DNA from: Siphonodentalium dalli
Lineage: Eukaryota; Mollusca; Scaphopoda; Gadilida; Siphonodentaliidae
Direction of reading: 5' to 3'
DNA: 64,000 nt
Assembly (NCBI GenBank): GCA_032622095.1
Contig: CP136063.1
Location: 82,873,980 to 82,937,979, forward strand
Shown here piece after piece: positions 46,074 through 57,677 of the stretch (positions are counted from its first letter, which is position 1; the number at the start of each line of letters is the position of its first letter). The position numbers and the translations under genes were made by a program. The notes beneath the pieces were generated by a model, which saw only the letters and a list, made by a program, of their open reading frames with translations, had not been told where the DNA came from and did no database searches.

Positions 46074-46323
46074 TAACCCTTTCTATACAAAATGAATTCT
46101 CACAATCGGTTATAAAGGTATACTTTGGAATGGTCTATTATTCATTTTGAGGGGTTTTCATGATATATTAGCAGACAGCAGTCAGACGAAAATATAGTAC
46201 AATTGCTGAAAGATTCATATTCATTTGTGGGAAAGAAATGTTCCGATAATAAGTCCTCATTATCTGAACATTTCCTAAGGGAACTACCTTATTAATGAGT
46301 GTTTAGTATAGAAATGGTTAAAA
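46074..46323. mobile_element. MITE, TTAACCCTTTCTATAC family
   Basis: TTTAACCCTTTCTATACAAA ... GTTTAGTATAGAAATGGTTAAA terminal inverted repeats, with GGTCTATTATTCATT and ATTATCTGAACATTTCC as in the other copies. Confidence 0.83.
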
Positions 46324-47469
46324 CAATTGGCTAATATTTCAGAAACATAAACTGACAAATTTATGTTTTTGTAACAATTCTGAGAGGAAAAATGTTGAAT
46401 ATGCACAGGCTCCCAATGGTGGTGAAAATCTGTGCAAAAATTATTGACAAAAAATTTAAGGAATACAATGCTTGAACAAATTATTCCCTGCGCAAAAATG
46501 TCTAAGTCGAAAAAGGATGATACCTCTGTGGATACAAGTCTGAATTATTTCATAGTCGCAGGTGCAAGGTTTCAATAGTGGTGAACATCTGTGCCAAGAT
46601 TAAAAAAAAGATCATGAATGACTAAAATGAAGGAATAAACCTTGGGACAAGGACAGACAGACACTCAGACAGACGGACAAGCGTGGGTATGCTTTTGAAG
46701 TGAGTACAAAGCACACCATTCTTTTGCCAATGATAAAGGAAAAATGGACCAACTTGAAGCAAGTGAGATCTCTATATTACTCATTTTTATTTTTATAAAA
46801 AAAATATAACTATATAAACTTTTGTTATAAAAAATATAATCTGAATTTCAATTAAAAGCCACCTGTTTAGATGAGTATTCTCTTTTCGTAATGCTTTTGA
46901 AGTGAAGAAATGATTTTTTTTTAACTGACTGTCAAAATGACAGGCACCAAATGGATGGTGTTGGTCGTTTCAAAATGGTGCCTGTCAAATTTTCAGATGT
47001 TCTGTATGAGACAGTATTTAAATTTCCAATCAACTCATTATTCGTCAATGATGCGCATATTTTAGTGAGCATCCAATCACCACCCAGGAAAACCCCATGT
47101 TATTTTTGTTTTCAAAAGTTCAAAAACTTTATGTCGATTAATAAATAGACATGCAATTCTCAAACGACATAATTATGTTCAACTCTGAATTGATCAGAAA
47201 TTAAAAAAGTACTATTTTTTACTTTCAATGTCCGATTTGGCCAGTAGTGGCTCCTTGGACATTCCCAAACAGATACAGGATTGTTTAAAATTTTGCATTG
47301 GACAAAATGTCTGACAGATACAAAAGTGCACTGGATGTAAGCTATTTATCGTTGGACAATGACCTTGACCGGCCACTTATTTTGAGCCTTGCCCATGCCA
47401 TTCTGATAGGAAATTTCTTACCCAGGCTGACCCAGGGTGGAGGAAAATTGTATCAGTAAAGAAATGAAC
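46324..47469. other. DNA downstream of COA7, nothing identified
   Basis: Contains weak tandem phrases (GCTCCCAATGGTGGTGAAAA at 46409; CAAGGTTTCAATAGTGGTGAA at 46565) and ACAGACAGACACTCAGACAG. No gene recognised. Confidence 0.4.
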
Positions 47470-47475
47470 TTTATT
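47470..47475 (-). promoter_or_regulatory. Candidate COA7 polyadenylation signal
   Basis: Minus-strand AATAAA (plus TTTATT) about 75 bases after the COA7 stop codon. A nearer AATAAA at 47524-47529 is the alternative. Confidence 0.4.
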
Positions 47476-47546
47476 TTTATATATAAAAAAAATTTATAAT
47501 GGAATTTTTTTTTTTAATTTTTTTTTATTATAAATATAAATTTTAT

Positions 47547-47983
47547 CTAACATTGACCACTGTACTGTCTCCTGTCTAAATTAGCACTCTCTTTCTGCAA
47601 TGTTCTGGCCTTCCTCCGAATTTCGTCTGCCTTCTCTGAATTCTTTTCCACGCCTTGCCCATTTTTATATATGTTGCTAAGATTATAGCAAGCATGGACA
47701 TGTCCCAAGTCACAAGCCTTCTGGTTATACTCAATACACTTCTTAAAGTCTCTTCCAGGTGGAACTCTTCCTGTGTAGTAAAAGCTAGCCAGAGTAGAGC
47801 ACATATCTCCACTTCCCAAGCTGCAGGCTTTATCAAGGAAATGAGCAGCTTTTTGGAAGTCCAACCTGTCAGAAAGGTTGGCGTTGGAATATAAGGAGGC
47901 ACACATCTCGCATGCTGGGAGGAAGCTAGAGTTGCATGCCTTTGTCATATACTTTATTGCTTCATCTATGTTTTTCTCGCCAC
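47547..47983 (-). CDS. COA7: Cytochrome c oxidase assembly factor 7, exon 3 (terminal)
   Basis: Acceptor TTTACAG (complement of 47984-47990), then GT completing a Gly codon split across the intron, then GEKNIDEAIKYMTKACNSSF and on to the TAG stop at 47547-47549 (about 144 residues). It contains three Sel1-type repeats, each with the A/C..G...C pattern: KACNSSFLPACEMCASLY, KACSLGSGDMCSTLASFY, KACDLGHVHACYNLSNIY. The last matches the human COA7 segment KACDLGHIWAC..ASR.YK.G.GV.KDE.KAE, including the spacing of paired cysteines. COA7 acts in the mitochondrial intermembrane space, promoting assembly of respiratory complex IV, and its cysteines form structural disulfides. The C-terminus (RRQYSGQC) differs from vertebrates. 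Confidence 0.9.
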
Positions 47984-48479
47984 CTGTAAATATACAACTG
48001 CAAGTATTTTATGCTGTTCCCAAAAGAGTGATGTTGACCATAGGCCTACTAACAATGATTGGATGTGAATTCCCTCGAGACAATATGTTTTTGAGTGTTC
48101 ATAAATACTTATGTATGATATATTATTCAATTGTGAAACAAAACACTACATCAAACTCAGCATTAAAAATTTTCATTTTACATGCTTCACTCAAGACAAA
48201 ATTTGGGGTCTGAACATACAATAACATGGATTTGTAAGGCATTACAGTTCAATAGCATCCTAGCATTGACACACTCGCATTATTTTGATATAAAAATGGC
48301 AGCCATTATTGTGACAATAACCTTATAGACCATTCAATTTATGGTGTTATGAAAATTCATCGTACTCCAGCTGCATACTCATGAAATTTTGTCAATACTC
48401 TAGGTAAATGTACATACTATATTAATGATCAGTATACAAGCAACCCATTTCCTTACTAACCCATATATATGTAAGTACT

Positions 48480-49180
48480 TATAACAATTGAATTGGTAAA
48501 ATCAAAGAGTAAAATCCAAGATGGTTGTTGGCAGCCATGTTTTTCATCAAAAAAAATTCAAATTTGATAGCTCTCATCTAAAGGTGACCCCAAACAAGCG
48601 TGTAAATTTTCAAAACATTTTACCAATAATTGTGGGCGGCATGGTGTAACAATGGATTCAAATTTGAAATCCAATATGGCCACTGGTGGCCATGTTTTTT
48701 AATCGAATTCAGAAAAAATGGTAAACTGGCATCTAGAGGATTTAGTCATAAAAAGAGTAAAATCCAAGATGGCCACATGCAGAATTCGGAAAAAATGGTA
48801 AGGTACTATCTAGAGGTCACCCCAGGATCCATGTGAAGTTTGGTGATGATCTGATGAGGGATGTGGGCTGTAGAGTGTGCCAAAGGATTTAGTGTTGCCC
48901 CGATGATCCATATGAAGTTTGAAGGATGTGGCCTGTAGGGTGTGCCAAAGTAAATTTTTGACAGACACATTCATGCACACACACAGTACACATATGCACG
49001 GACGCCCAACCCACGGTAATAGCTCAACTTTATTAAGTAATGTTGAACTAATAAAATGGTAAGCTCCCATTTAGAGATGACTCCAAGGATCCATATGAAG
49101 TTTGGTGACAATTGGATGAGGGATGTGGCCTGTCAGGTGTGCTTAAGGATTTAGTGATGCAAAGAGTAAAATACAAGATG
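48480..49180 (+). repeat. AAGATGGC repeat array 1 (COA7 intron)
   Basis: Four or five diverged units of about 150 bp: AAATCCAAGATGGCC.CTGG, GCCATGTTTTTCAA, GAATTCAGAAAAAATGGTAA, CTCCCATCTAGAGGT(C/G)ACCCC, GGATCCATATGAAGTTTGGT, GATGAGGGATGTGGCCTGTA, GGTGTGCCAAAGGATTTAGT. Confidence 0.85.
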
Positions 49181-49189
49181 GCTCTGAGT

Positions 49190-50925
49190 TAGTGGCCTGC
49201 GAATCTTAGATTTTGGTTCAGATCAAATCCCGAATCGAATTTCAAATATTTTCGAATCGAATCGATTATTGAATCCCCGAAATCCAAATGTTGAAATCAT
49301 CAATATTTACGTCGAAATTTCCCGCAAAACAAATGAGGAATTTGTAAATACAAAACCATATTTACTTGTGTCATTATTGTTCATGTATAAAGTTAAATTC
49401 TGAGGAACTTGACATTTGTCTAACTGATTTTATTCCCGAATTAGCGATATAATCAATAATGACAATCACCAGTGGTGTCTGTCACCAGCAAGACGTAAAG
49501 ACAGTTCAAGACACACATGAATTTACAAGATTTGAGGCAAATAGGTGCCATAGACTTGGATTCGAAACACTTAAAGGTACGGTTGGCCTTGGCGGTGGGT
49601 ATCCTGTGAAAATATTTCCACCCGTCAAAAACCGCCACAAACAGAAAGAACATAAAAATGTAGACAGACTTTGTCCGTATACAAATAAGAAATATCGCAT
49701 AAACAGTATGTTATTGTCAAATGTTTGACCATTGTTATGTAAACAAAAGCATAAAAAGTTACTTTTCTGGTGTTTGTTTATATTATGATGGTAAATATAA
49801 AGAGCGTTCTTTGTTGGTGAATTCCTGATATGGTACTAATAAAGAGCGTTTATGCCATTTGTGTGTGATTAGCCAGTAGCATTGTGCTGTCTTCTGTAAC
49901 ACAATCAGGCTCTTGCTTAGGTAAAATATAGTAGGTCTTTATGATAACATGCTGTTTACGTGATGGTCATGGTATATATGAACGAAACTGTATGCGTTTT
50001 AATGTTTTTCTGTTTACGGTGATTAGAACAAATATGAATATTTTCGACAACTAAGGCCTCACGTGCCTTTAAGTTGTAGTCGTAGGCGATTAGGTATTCA
50101 ATACCTGAGTATAGTTGCTGCATGGGTTTCTACTAACTCTTCAACTATAATAGATAATAAATACAAATACAAAAATACAAATACAAAAATTAACATCGAT
50201 CACTGACCGACAAACTAGGCTCTCTCAGCCTCACTGGTCCATAAATGAAAATAAAATAAATGTTTTTATTTAAAATAAATGTTTTTATTTTAAAGGAATG
50301 GGTAGCGTTCGCGGTGGGTAATGCTATAAAAATATGCACATTCGTTGAAACCATGGTGCTAGTGTCCAGTAAGCATAATGAATGTTAAAATATAGAAAGA
50401 TTTTATGCCTATAATGCCCTATACCAATCATAAATATCTTCTAAATAGTATGTTATCTTCAAGATCTATGCTGTCACTGTGTTATATAACAAAATGTCAA
50501 TTTATTTAACATACATTGGCTTTTGTTTACATATCACTATGCAGCTCTTGATGATAGCATGCTATCTACATGTACGTGATATTTATGATTGGTATAAGTC
50601 ACTATAAGAACAAAAAATATCTACATTTTAATATTTTTTCCGATTATGGTGCTGTTAAGTTGAGGACAAGAAGTGTCCCCTGTGGTGGTATGACATTCAC
50701 TATGTACGTTTAGACTTCAAATTCGTGCTAGATCGGAAGTGCCCCGATTAGTAACCATCTGCATTGGTTAGCGCGAAACAATCTGTCCCACATATTTCGT
50801 TTTGAAAACCAAACCCCAGTATTCAAAATTTCTAATACAATATCGTATCGAATCATAGCTTCGTGGTGATTTTGATTCGAATTGAATACTCGAAGCTTCA
50901 TAGGCCCCTACTCCCAGTGGCCAGG
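49190..50925. repeat. Block interrupting the AAGATGGC array, with internal duplication
   Basis: Bounded by opposed AT-rich GAATCGAAT phrases (49225-49275 and 50845-50895). Inside, two diverged direct copies about 730 bp apart share TTAAAGG, GCGGTGGGTA, AAAATAT, AACAGTATGTTAT or its kin, and GATGGTCATGGTATATATGA-like segments (49570-50040 and 50290-50650). It appears to be an inserted element; identity unknown. Confidence 0.55.
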
Positions 50926-50929
50926 ATTT

Positions 50930-51545
50930 TTATAGAAAATCATTCATATTCAATAGGTCCCATCTAGAGGTGATCCCAAACATTCCTGCAAATAAATTGA
51001 TTTTGTCATACAAAGAGTAAAATCCAAAGTGGTCACTGGCGGCCATGTTTTTCAATAGAATTCAGAAAAAATGGTAAGCTCCCATCTAGAGGTAACCCCA
51101 AGGACCCATACAAAGTTTGGGGACAATCAGATGAGGGATGTGGCCTGTAAGGTGTGCCAAAGGATTTAGTCATACAAAGAGTAAAATACAAGATGACCAC
51201 TGGCAGCCATATTTTTTAACAGAATTTGAAAAAAAATGGTAAGCTCCCATCTAGAGGTCATCCCAAGGATCAATATGAAGTTTGGTGACCATTGGATGAG
51301 GGATGTGGCCTGTAGGGAGTGCCAAAGGATTTAGTGATGCAAATAGTAAAATCCAAGATGGCGCCCAAGATGGCGCCCATGTTATTCATAGAGAATTGTT
51401 CTAATTCAATAGCTCCCATCTAGAGGTGATCCCAAACATGCCTGTAAATTTTAAAAACATTTCGCCAATAAATCTGCGCTGCAGGGATTCAAATTAGAAA
51501 TCAAAGATGGCCACTGGAGGCCATCTTACTCAACGAAATTAGGCA
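50930..51545 (+). repeat. AAGATGGC repeat array 2 (COA7 intron)
   Basis: Continues array 1 beyond the interrupting block, with four units including GGTAAGCTCCCATCTAGAGG at 51074 and 51237. Confidence 0.85.
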
Positions 51546-51726
51546 ATGAAAGTGTCAATGACACTGTAGCTCAACTTGGAAATGAGATCATGCTATATAT
51601 TACAGTCAATAGAGCGAGAGGGAACCCGGGTCAGTTTATATGCTTAAGTTAATAGAGGTTACCCTGAAGATGCATAAACTGTTTGGGATTAATGGGCTGT
51701 AGGGAGAACCAAAGAATGCAGTTATA

Positions 51727-52146
51727 GGTCATAGTACACCAATTATAAAAAATTATCCCCCTTGGTGTGCTGTCACCCACACTCTTAGTCAGCATAAAAT
51801 CACATCTGGCAGCTGAATGGTTGATTATGATTGGGATAAAATTAATGGAAATATTATACCTAGATGAATATTGATCCAGATTTTGGTAAAATAATTAACC
51901 TGGGATTTAATGGGGGTATGTTTGAAAATTTGATGATTTTTTGTGCGGAATTAGGGTAGTATCAAAAGCGGTAAATTTAAATACGGAAAAAACACACGGA
52001 CCTATTAATTTTTTTGGGTCATATTGGGCCCGAAGAGTCATTCTTCAAAATTGACTAGGTTAGAAAGTTCCTGCATTCACAAGGAATCGAGCATAGCCCC
52101 GGACATTAACACTGTCGCCTATGGAGAATAATTGGTGTACTGTAAC
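51727..52146. mobile_element. MITE, GGTTAYAGTACACCAATTAT type
   Basis: GGTCATAGTACACCAATTAT ... ATAATTGGTGTACTGTAAC inverted ends, interior almost identical to 53035-53491 (GGGCCCGAAGAGTCATTCTT, CATAGCCCCGGACATTAACA). The last bases extend to TTGTGACCTATAG (52159), suggesting a local target duplication of CTATAGGTCA-like sequence. Confidence 0.83.
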
Positions 52147-52159
52147 TTGTGACCTATAG

Positions 52160-53034
52160 CAAGAAATGGTAGTTTTTCAGATTTCTGCTCTGGAACATGT
52201 CCCGTGATCATTATCCTCAGAAAACAAATTGGGAGCTTGAAGCACACGATACGACAGATTACTAAGGCACAGGAGACGTCAAATAAAATTAAAATTAACC
52301 CCTCCCATATCATTTCTGCTTCTCGTTGTAAAACCGAAAATCGCCATTTTCAGCCTATTGCGGGCCAATGAATGCCCCTTTAATGACCGTGAGACCACCT
52401 TTTGGGGCTCCCGACATTCCAGATGAATGCAAAGGCGGATTTATCGGGATTGAGCACGACATCGGCATAAATCATTGTTTCATTATGGACCACACTCTAA
52501 CACATGATGCAAAATCGGTCCAGTATCTGGTCAAACAAAGTCGAATTGCCCCTTTAAGATGACAGTTTGACAAAAAGGACAACCCTGGAAATTTGCAGAA
52601 TTGGATTAATGATCTAACGCGCCCAAATTTCGGCCAATAAATGCATTCCTGTGACGGGCAAAATTGGTTTTTCTGTCGATTTTTTTCGAAAATTTGGTAG
52701 GTGCGCCCAAAGTGAACATCAAGTGCGCCCAATTCGCCTGGCGAATCATATGATATATTTTCTGGAAGTGATATCTACAAGCTATCAGATCGACCACATG
52801 TATGTACGTCGTCATTGTTTACTTTGCCAGAATGCAGCTTCAATGAAAAAAAATCACATTCAAGTAAAGATATTTTTTTCGAACATTCAGATATGGGTGG
52901 TGGCAGAAGAGGGTTAATAAAGTAAGAACACAGACATTTTTCGAATCAAAGTTATTTATTTGGACGTCGGTATATAAATGGCCACAATTTAATATCGTTT
53001 GGACGACTTTATTATCTGTCCAATGCTCACTATA
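52160..53034. other. COA7 intronic DNA, unassigned
   Basis: No gene recognised. Contains TGCGCCCAA/GCGCCCAA words at 52620-52730. Open frames at 52368-52562 and 52651-52917 have no recognisable domain. Confidence 0.35.
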
Positions 53035-53491
53035 GGTTATAGTACACCAATTATAAAAAATTATCCCCCTTGGTGTGCTGTCACCCACACTCAAGTCAGC
53101 ATAAAATAACATCTGGCAGCTAGCTGAATGGTTGATTATGATTGGGATAAAATTAATGCAAAAACAAGAAAAAATCAAAGCCACCATGGAAATATTATAC
53201 CTAGATGAATATTGATCCAGAGTGGGTAAAATAAATAAACCTGGGATTTAATGGGGGTATGTTTGAAAATTTGATGATGATTTTTTGTGCGGAATTAGGG
53301 TAGTATCAAAAGCGGTAAATTTAAATACGGAAAAAACACACGGACCTATTAATTTTTTGGGGTCATATTGGGTCCGAAGAGTCATTCTTCAAAATTGACT
53401 AGGTTAGAAAGTTCCTGCATTCAAAAGGAATCGAGCATAGCCCCGGACATTAACAATGTCGCCTATGGAGAATAATTGGTGTACTGTAACC
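53035..53491. mobile_element. MITE, GGTTAYAGTACACCAATTAT type (complete)
   Basis: GGTTATAGTACACCAATTAT ... ATAATTGGTGTACTGTAACC, 457 bp. Carries a short insertion (GCAAAAACAAGAAAAAATC) relative to 51727-52146. Adjacent to the related element at 53496. Confidence 0.87.
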
Positions 53492-53495
53492 AATA

Positions 53496-53944
53496 GGTTA
53501 GAAGGAACTAAATAGGGTGGATTATGTCCCTTGTTGAATTTACACAGTATCTCAAATCAGCATAAAAAACACTCTGCCAGGTGATTGGGTTAAACTATGA
53601 GTAAGATATTTGTGGTGAAATAAAATATACTTTACATTCTATTGATTCATTTAAAGAAGGTTCACGAATCTGTTCATTAAGGGTGTCTGTAACGCATTTA
53701 TACATTTATGATACCTGTACTATTTCGGTATGGGAAATTTTCTGCGAATCTGACGGTAGTTTCAAAAGCGCTGACTTTTAAATAAAAAAGGTGTGGCTCC
53801 GACAAAGACATTTGTGTCATAAGTTGTCTTAAGGATCAGTGGTTTTGAATTTAGCAAAATAAGGTATTTGTATGTGTTATTTTTAAACAGTACCAATATA
53901 TTTTAGCATTGTCGCCTATGGAAAACATTTAGTTCCTTCTAACC
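53496..53944. mobile_element. MITE, GGTTAGAAGGAACTAAAT type (complete)
   Basis: GGTTAGAAGGAACTAAAT ... ATTTAGTTCCTTCTAACC, 449 bp. The interior parallels the neighbouring element: CAGCATAAAAAACACTCTGC, GCGAATCTGACGGTAGTTTC, TTGTCGCCTATGGAAAACAT. Confidence 0.87.
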
Positions 53945-54114
53945 TAAAGCAGATTCAAACCAAAAACATACATCATCTTATCCAGCCATTCCAGGTCCTA
54001 GTATTGAATTTTAGTCAAACTCCCTCTTAAATTTTAATTAAAAATCTCAAAATTAACACTTTCTATACAAACTATACATCAAAACTGAAGAGAAGAAGTC
54101 GACTCGGGGGGCCA

Positions 54115-54380
54115 TTTGGGATCTGCATGTTATGGCATGGAACTAAACACCAGGGATATGGGGTGATATGGGTTAAATGGCCAGATGGCATAAATGAACG
54201 TATGAAGACCCATCGACTAGCCCTAGTTATTCGAAACCAACTGACACGCCAGGACAGAGGGGTGACCCGGTGTATTAACCCCACCCATCAGTGTTGGGAA
54301 TGTCACCAAGAGAATCAGGGGAGATGGACCTCAAATTGAACGAGGACTGCTTGGGATGTAATCCACCATGTATCATATAG
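54115..54380 (+). pseudogene. His-Me zinc-binding-loop endonuclease-like fragment
   Basis: Reads FGICMLWHGTKHQGYGVIWV, then WPDGINERMKTHRLALVIRN, then RCINPTHQ. The series C..W.G....GYG......G.....HR.A......, later C.NP.H, resembles the zinc-binding loop and His-Me finger of I-PpoI-like homing endonucleases found scattered in invertebrate genomes. After CINPTH the frame runs to a TGA, while another frame continues to ...NEDCLGCNPPCII before a stop at 54378-54380, so it looks frameshifted and truncated; the expected H.C...C loop is incomplete. Family call is from pattern memory only. Confidence 0.5.
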
Positions 54381-54416
54381 GGCCTAACAGTAGGTATTAT
54401 TTGACAGATTTTTTTT

Positions 54417-55926
54417 TTATATTAACCCTCTTCCCCTTATATTATTTTCCATATGAATGTTCTGCCGCCACAATGTCATCAATTTTAGAGGTACTTGTGG
54501 ATGGCATGTTTGCGTTTTTTTGTACTTAATTACCTCCTGGTGTTGCTCATACAAGTCATATAGCATTTTTCTTTTCTCGACACGAGTATGTTTAGCCTTC
54601 ATCGTTCTCTTGTGCTTACGTCTGCGCTCAGTGTCTTTCTGATCTTGATGTAATGATCTGTCAACCTTTGAACTATCCGCTATTTTACAGCCAAGATTAT
54701 CACACAAACGTTTTATTGAATTTGATGCTCCACAATTTATTGAATGGCATACTGAATGTGCCCGGCCGAACACATTCCTTGAAAATGTCACATTTTTTAA
54801 AATTGCTGTTGTTAAGGCTCGATTAAAACTTTCCACCTTTTGGGTGTTGGTGTTCGCACAGGTTTTATCAAGCATGGCAGGATTGAGTTGATGGTTTACA
54901 AGCTCACAAATAACTTCTGCAGACTGAGGTGATTTCTTTAGTTTGAAATCTTTGGGCAAAAAGTGACTTTTGATAAGCCAGTTGTCCTTAATCGTGCCCT
55001 TGCAAACAAAAGAATGTTTTTTACATAGTGTGTGCCTGCCCTGGTAACATTGTGTTATAGCGTCACACACATATGAAAGTTTATTCTTAATAAGCTGAAA
55101 GTTTATCGGGTATTTTTTCAAAGCATTTCTTATTTTGGCACCACATCGGTCTGATAAGTCTATTGCCATCTTGCCCTGTGTTTGATCTCGCGTTTTAGCA
55201 GTTGAACCAACGATAATATCAGGAAGTATTTTGTGGTGTCGGATGAACTTTCTGTGATTCCTGGAAACATGTGTGGTATCCAGCTGATGCAAGGGTTGTG
55301 AATCGGTTATGTCCTCTTCAAACAACTCCTGTGCTGCTAAACCAGTTGCGGCATCCCCATCAGTTGTCAGAACATCAGCCTGAATACCACTTTTTTCCTT
55401 TAAATCATGAAGTGTCTCCTTTGCCCAGGCTTTTTCGTCACCAATGCTATATGTTCAAAGGGCAACGTAACACAGCAATCATCTCTGAAACACCTACGCG
55501 ATGGCTTGGCTTTTAAATGACAGCCCTTTGAACATAATTGTTATGAACTGTCGACCCAATGATATCATGGTTAGGCGTTACGTTAGCAACCGAGAAAATT
55601 ACCTGTGTTGCTGGTTGAAACGGGTTTTTCCCAGCCCCTCTGTATAGGGGATTATTATAAACTGCGTCGGCTTGCATATTTATATTTGCACATGTTTAAT
55701 ACACATCATTCGTTGTCGCGAACACAACCCACGACCCTCTTCGGCAGCCATATCCCAATGTAGAAATCCATCACAATCTGGATGGTGTGACTTATGTTCT
55801 CGGAATGTGAAATTCCACATCTTAGCATTGCATCGAATACGAACAGATCTATATGAGTTGCTCTCCCTTTCCCACACTGATGGTTTTTTTTTTTTAATTG
55901 GAGCTTTTTTTTTCACTACGGGCAAC
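54417..55926 (-). pseudogene. Mutator-like transposase, main exon (frameshifted)
   Basis: Minus strand. 55454-54417 is an open run of about 345 codons with IGDEKAWAKE, the acidic motif LTTDGDAATG, PLHQLDTTHVSRNHRKFI, CDAITQCYQGRHTLC, VCKGTIKDNW, NTNTQKVESFNRAL, FSRNVFGRAHSVCHSINCG, then a basic tail. These match, in order, the large Mutator-like transposases of cnidarians and molluscs. Upstream, in other frames, lie CDGFLHWDMAAEEGRGLC (55780-55700), GKNPFQPATQVIFSV (about 55620) and CSKGCHLKAKPSRRCFRDDC (about 55527-55470), which are also family-like. Hence at least three frame breaks, near 55680, 55530 and 55450; it is not functional as read. The two inner breaks lie at a 13-base inverted repeat (ATGTTCAAAGGGC). 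It starts at an AG acceptor (TATTTCAG, complement of 55927-55934). It lies within the COA7 intron, same strand. Confidence 0.82.
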
Positions 55927-56463
55927 CTGAAATAAAAAAAAGAAACATATTCTGCTTTTGTTTTTTTTTTTAAATATTCATTATAAATTTAGACCCTAAA
56001 TATTGAAATGTGTTGCACCCCCCCCCCCCCCCCCCCCCCAAACCAATTACGGTATGTTAAATATTTAGTCTTCTAGTCAATCCAACTTCTCTTTTAATGC
56101 TAAAAGTTGGTCAAATCACTATAATTCATGGTGATGACATCATTTTCTGGATTACAGCAAGGTTGAATTTCATGTGTTAACCCCTTTAAAGCAAAATTGT
56201 GTTTTTGTGTAATTATTATTCATTTTCTCATGATTATATGCAAAATGTTCACATTGTTTTCAACAAAAACTATTTCCACCATATCATACACAAATTTAAG
56301 TATCAACTGCATTAATATGCATGAAGAATTACCACAATATGGGCCTGAAGCTCATTTTGAAATTTTTCATTATTTACACTATGGCTGTTTAAGGGTGGTT
56401 ATTCGCTTTAAAAGTGTATTAATATACCTATTATTGGTATCAGATAATCAGAACTAAATATAC
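55927..56463 (-). other. Probable intron of the Mutator-like transposase
   Basis: Bounded by donor GCAAG/GTATA (complement of 56459-56463) and acceptor TTTCAG/GTTGCC. It joins ...SAPEKA(R) to (R)LPVVKKKAP in phase. Contains a C run at 56018-56039 and no coding signal. Confidence 0.5.
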
Positions 56464-56674
56464 CTTGCTTTTTCAGGTGCAGAATATTTTTCTTTTGACC
56501 ATGGTGGTTGAGAGCATTTGGATCTTGTAACAATAGATGACTCTACATGTTCCTTCCCAGTCCGGCATTTGTCAATTGAAGCAGTCTGCAGAGGGTTAAC
56601 TTTTGGTGAGTTATTTATACTGTTTCGAACATGTGATCTCCTCACTTTATTTTTAGGAATATGTCCATGTTCCC
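56464..56674 (-). pseudogene. Probable upstream exon of the Mutator-like transposase
   Basis: Open from after a stop near 56675 to the donor at 56463. Reads WEHGHIPKNKVRRSHVRNSI, then KCRTGKEHVESSIVTRSKCS, ending YSAPEKAR. Low-complexity basic N-terminal segment; supported by in-phase splicing rather than by a domain. Start codon not determined. Confidence 0.45.
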
Positions 56675-57677
56675 ATCATTGTGTATGCCCATTGTGTACG
56701 CTTGAACTGCCCTCTTCTGAAACCACACATTTGTCTGGTGTTCTTTAATTTTCTTATATTTACTTCCATTCTTAACATTTATGTACACCATATTTGTATT
56801 ATTATAAAACAGCACATAAGTGACATAACCAGTAATGACACAGAATTTGTTAGCAAAATAATCACTCTGTTCACTGCAATTTACTTTCACAATATGAATG
56901 CCTGGACTGGGGAGGAACATTTATTTTAATTCTGCCAATGTCCCACCTGTCATCAGGTTCTTGGAATCTGGTTGTATTGTTTATATGCACAGCCATGCCT
57001 TATCAGCTGCTCCCACCTTTAATACTGCATGAGTGCCACACACATACATGGGCTGATGATATAATTGCTTAATTTCCCTCAACCCTCACCATGTCCTGGC
57101 AGGCGGTGCAGATGAGGTCATAATGGTATCTAGCCGAGTCCAAAATTAGTTTTAGGGGCAGGGTTAATGTTTGCAAATTTACTCAAAAGATCTTGACTTC
57201 AGAGCACCGCCTGTTATAAGGGTACGGTATATCACATGGTAAATGTAAATTTCTCATTTTCAATTTCAGTGGCTCATGTTCAGCCGTGTACATTTTCTGG
57301 AAGGATGAATGTTGGCGTTACGACATATTTCCACCAAAATAGGCAGGGTTAAGGCTTACTCCAGGAACACAGACTGGTCAACTTCTGCAAGATGGCATAC
57401 TGAGATCATAAGGTGTGATTGATTTGAAAAATATCCGAAATTAATATATATGACATAAACAATTTGCATTAGAGACTCTTATTATGTCGCCCCCTCTAAA
57501 GAAAAGGAATTATCATGTTTGAGAAATGAATACGGTGTGTCTCTTCGATATGGGGGTACACCCAAGGGGAGAGGGGTACATATACAAAACGACTCTCAAT
57601 CAACACATTATACTCATATGTACATTTTAATATCAGAATATCAAATTAATAATAGGGTTCTGTGTCAGCTTAAGGTT
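56675..57677. other. COA7 intronic DNA, unassigned
   Basis: No recognised repeat or gene. It may include the 5' flank of the transposase element, but no long terminal inverted repeat was found. Confidence 0.35.

Noticed and set aside
47878-48213. 111-codon plus-strand frame overlapping COA7 exon 3
   Set aside because: Opposite-strand shadow of the exon and its intron flank; no motif.
56642-56920. 92-codon minus frame upstream of the transposase
   Set aside because: Ends in a stop before the supported exon, no domain, no in-phase splice link found.
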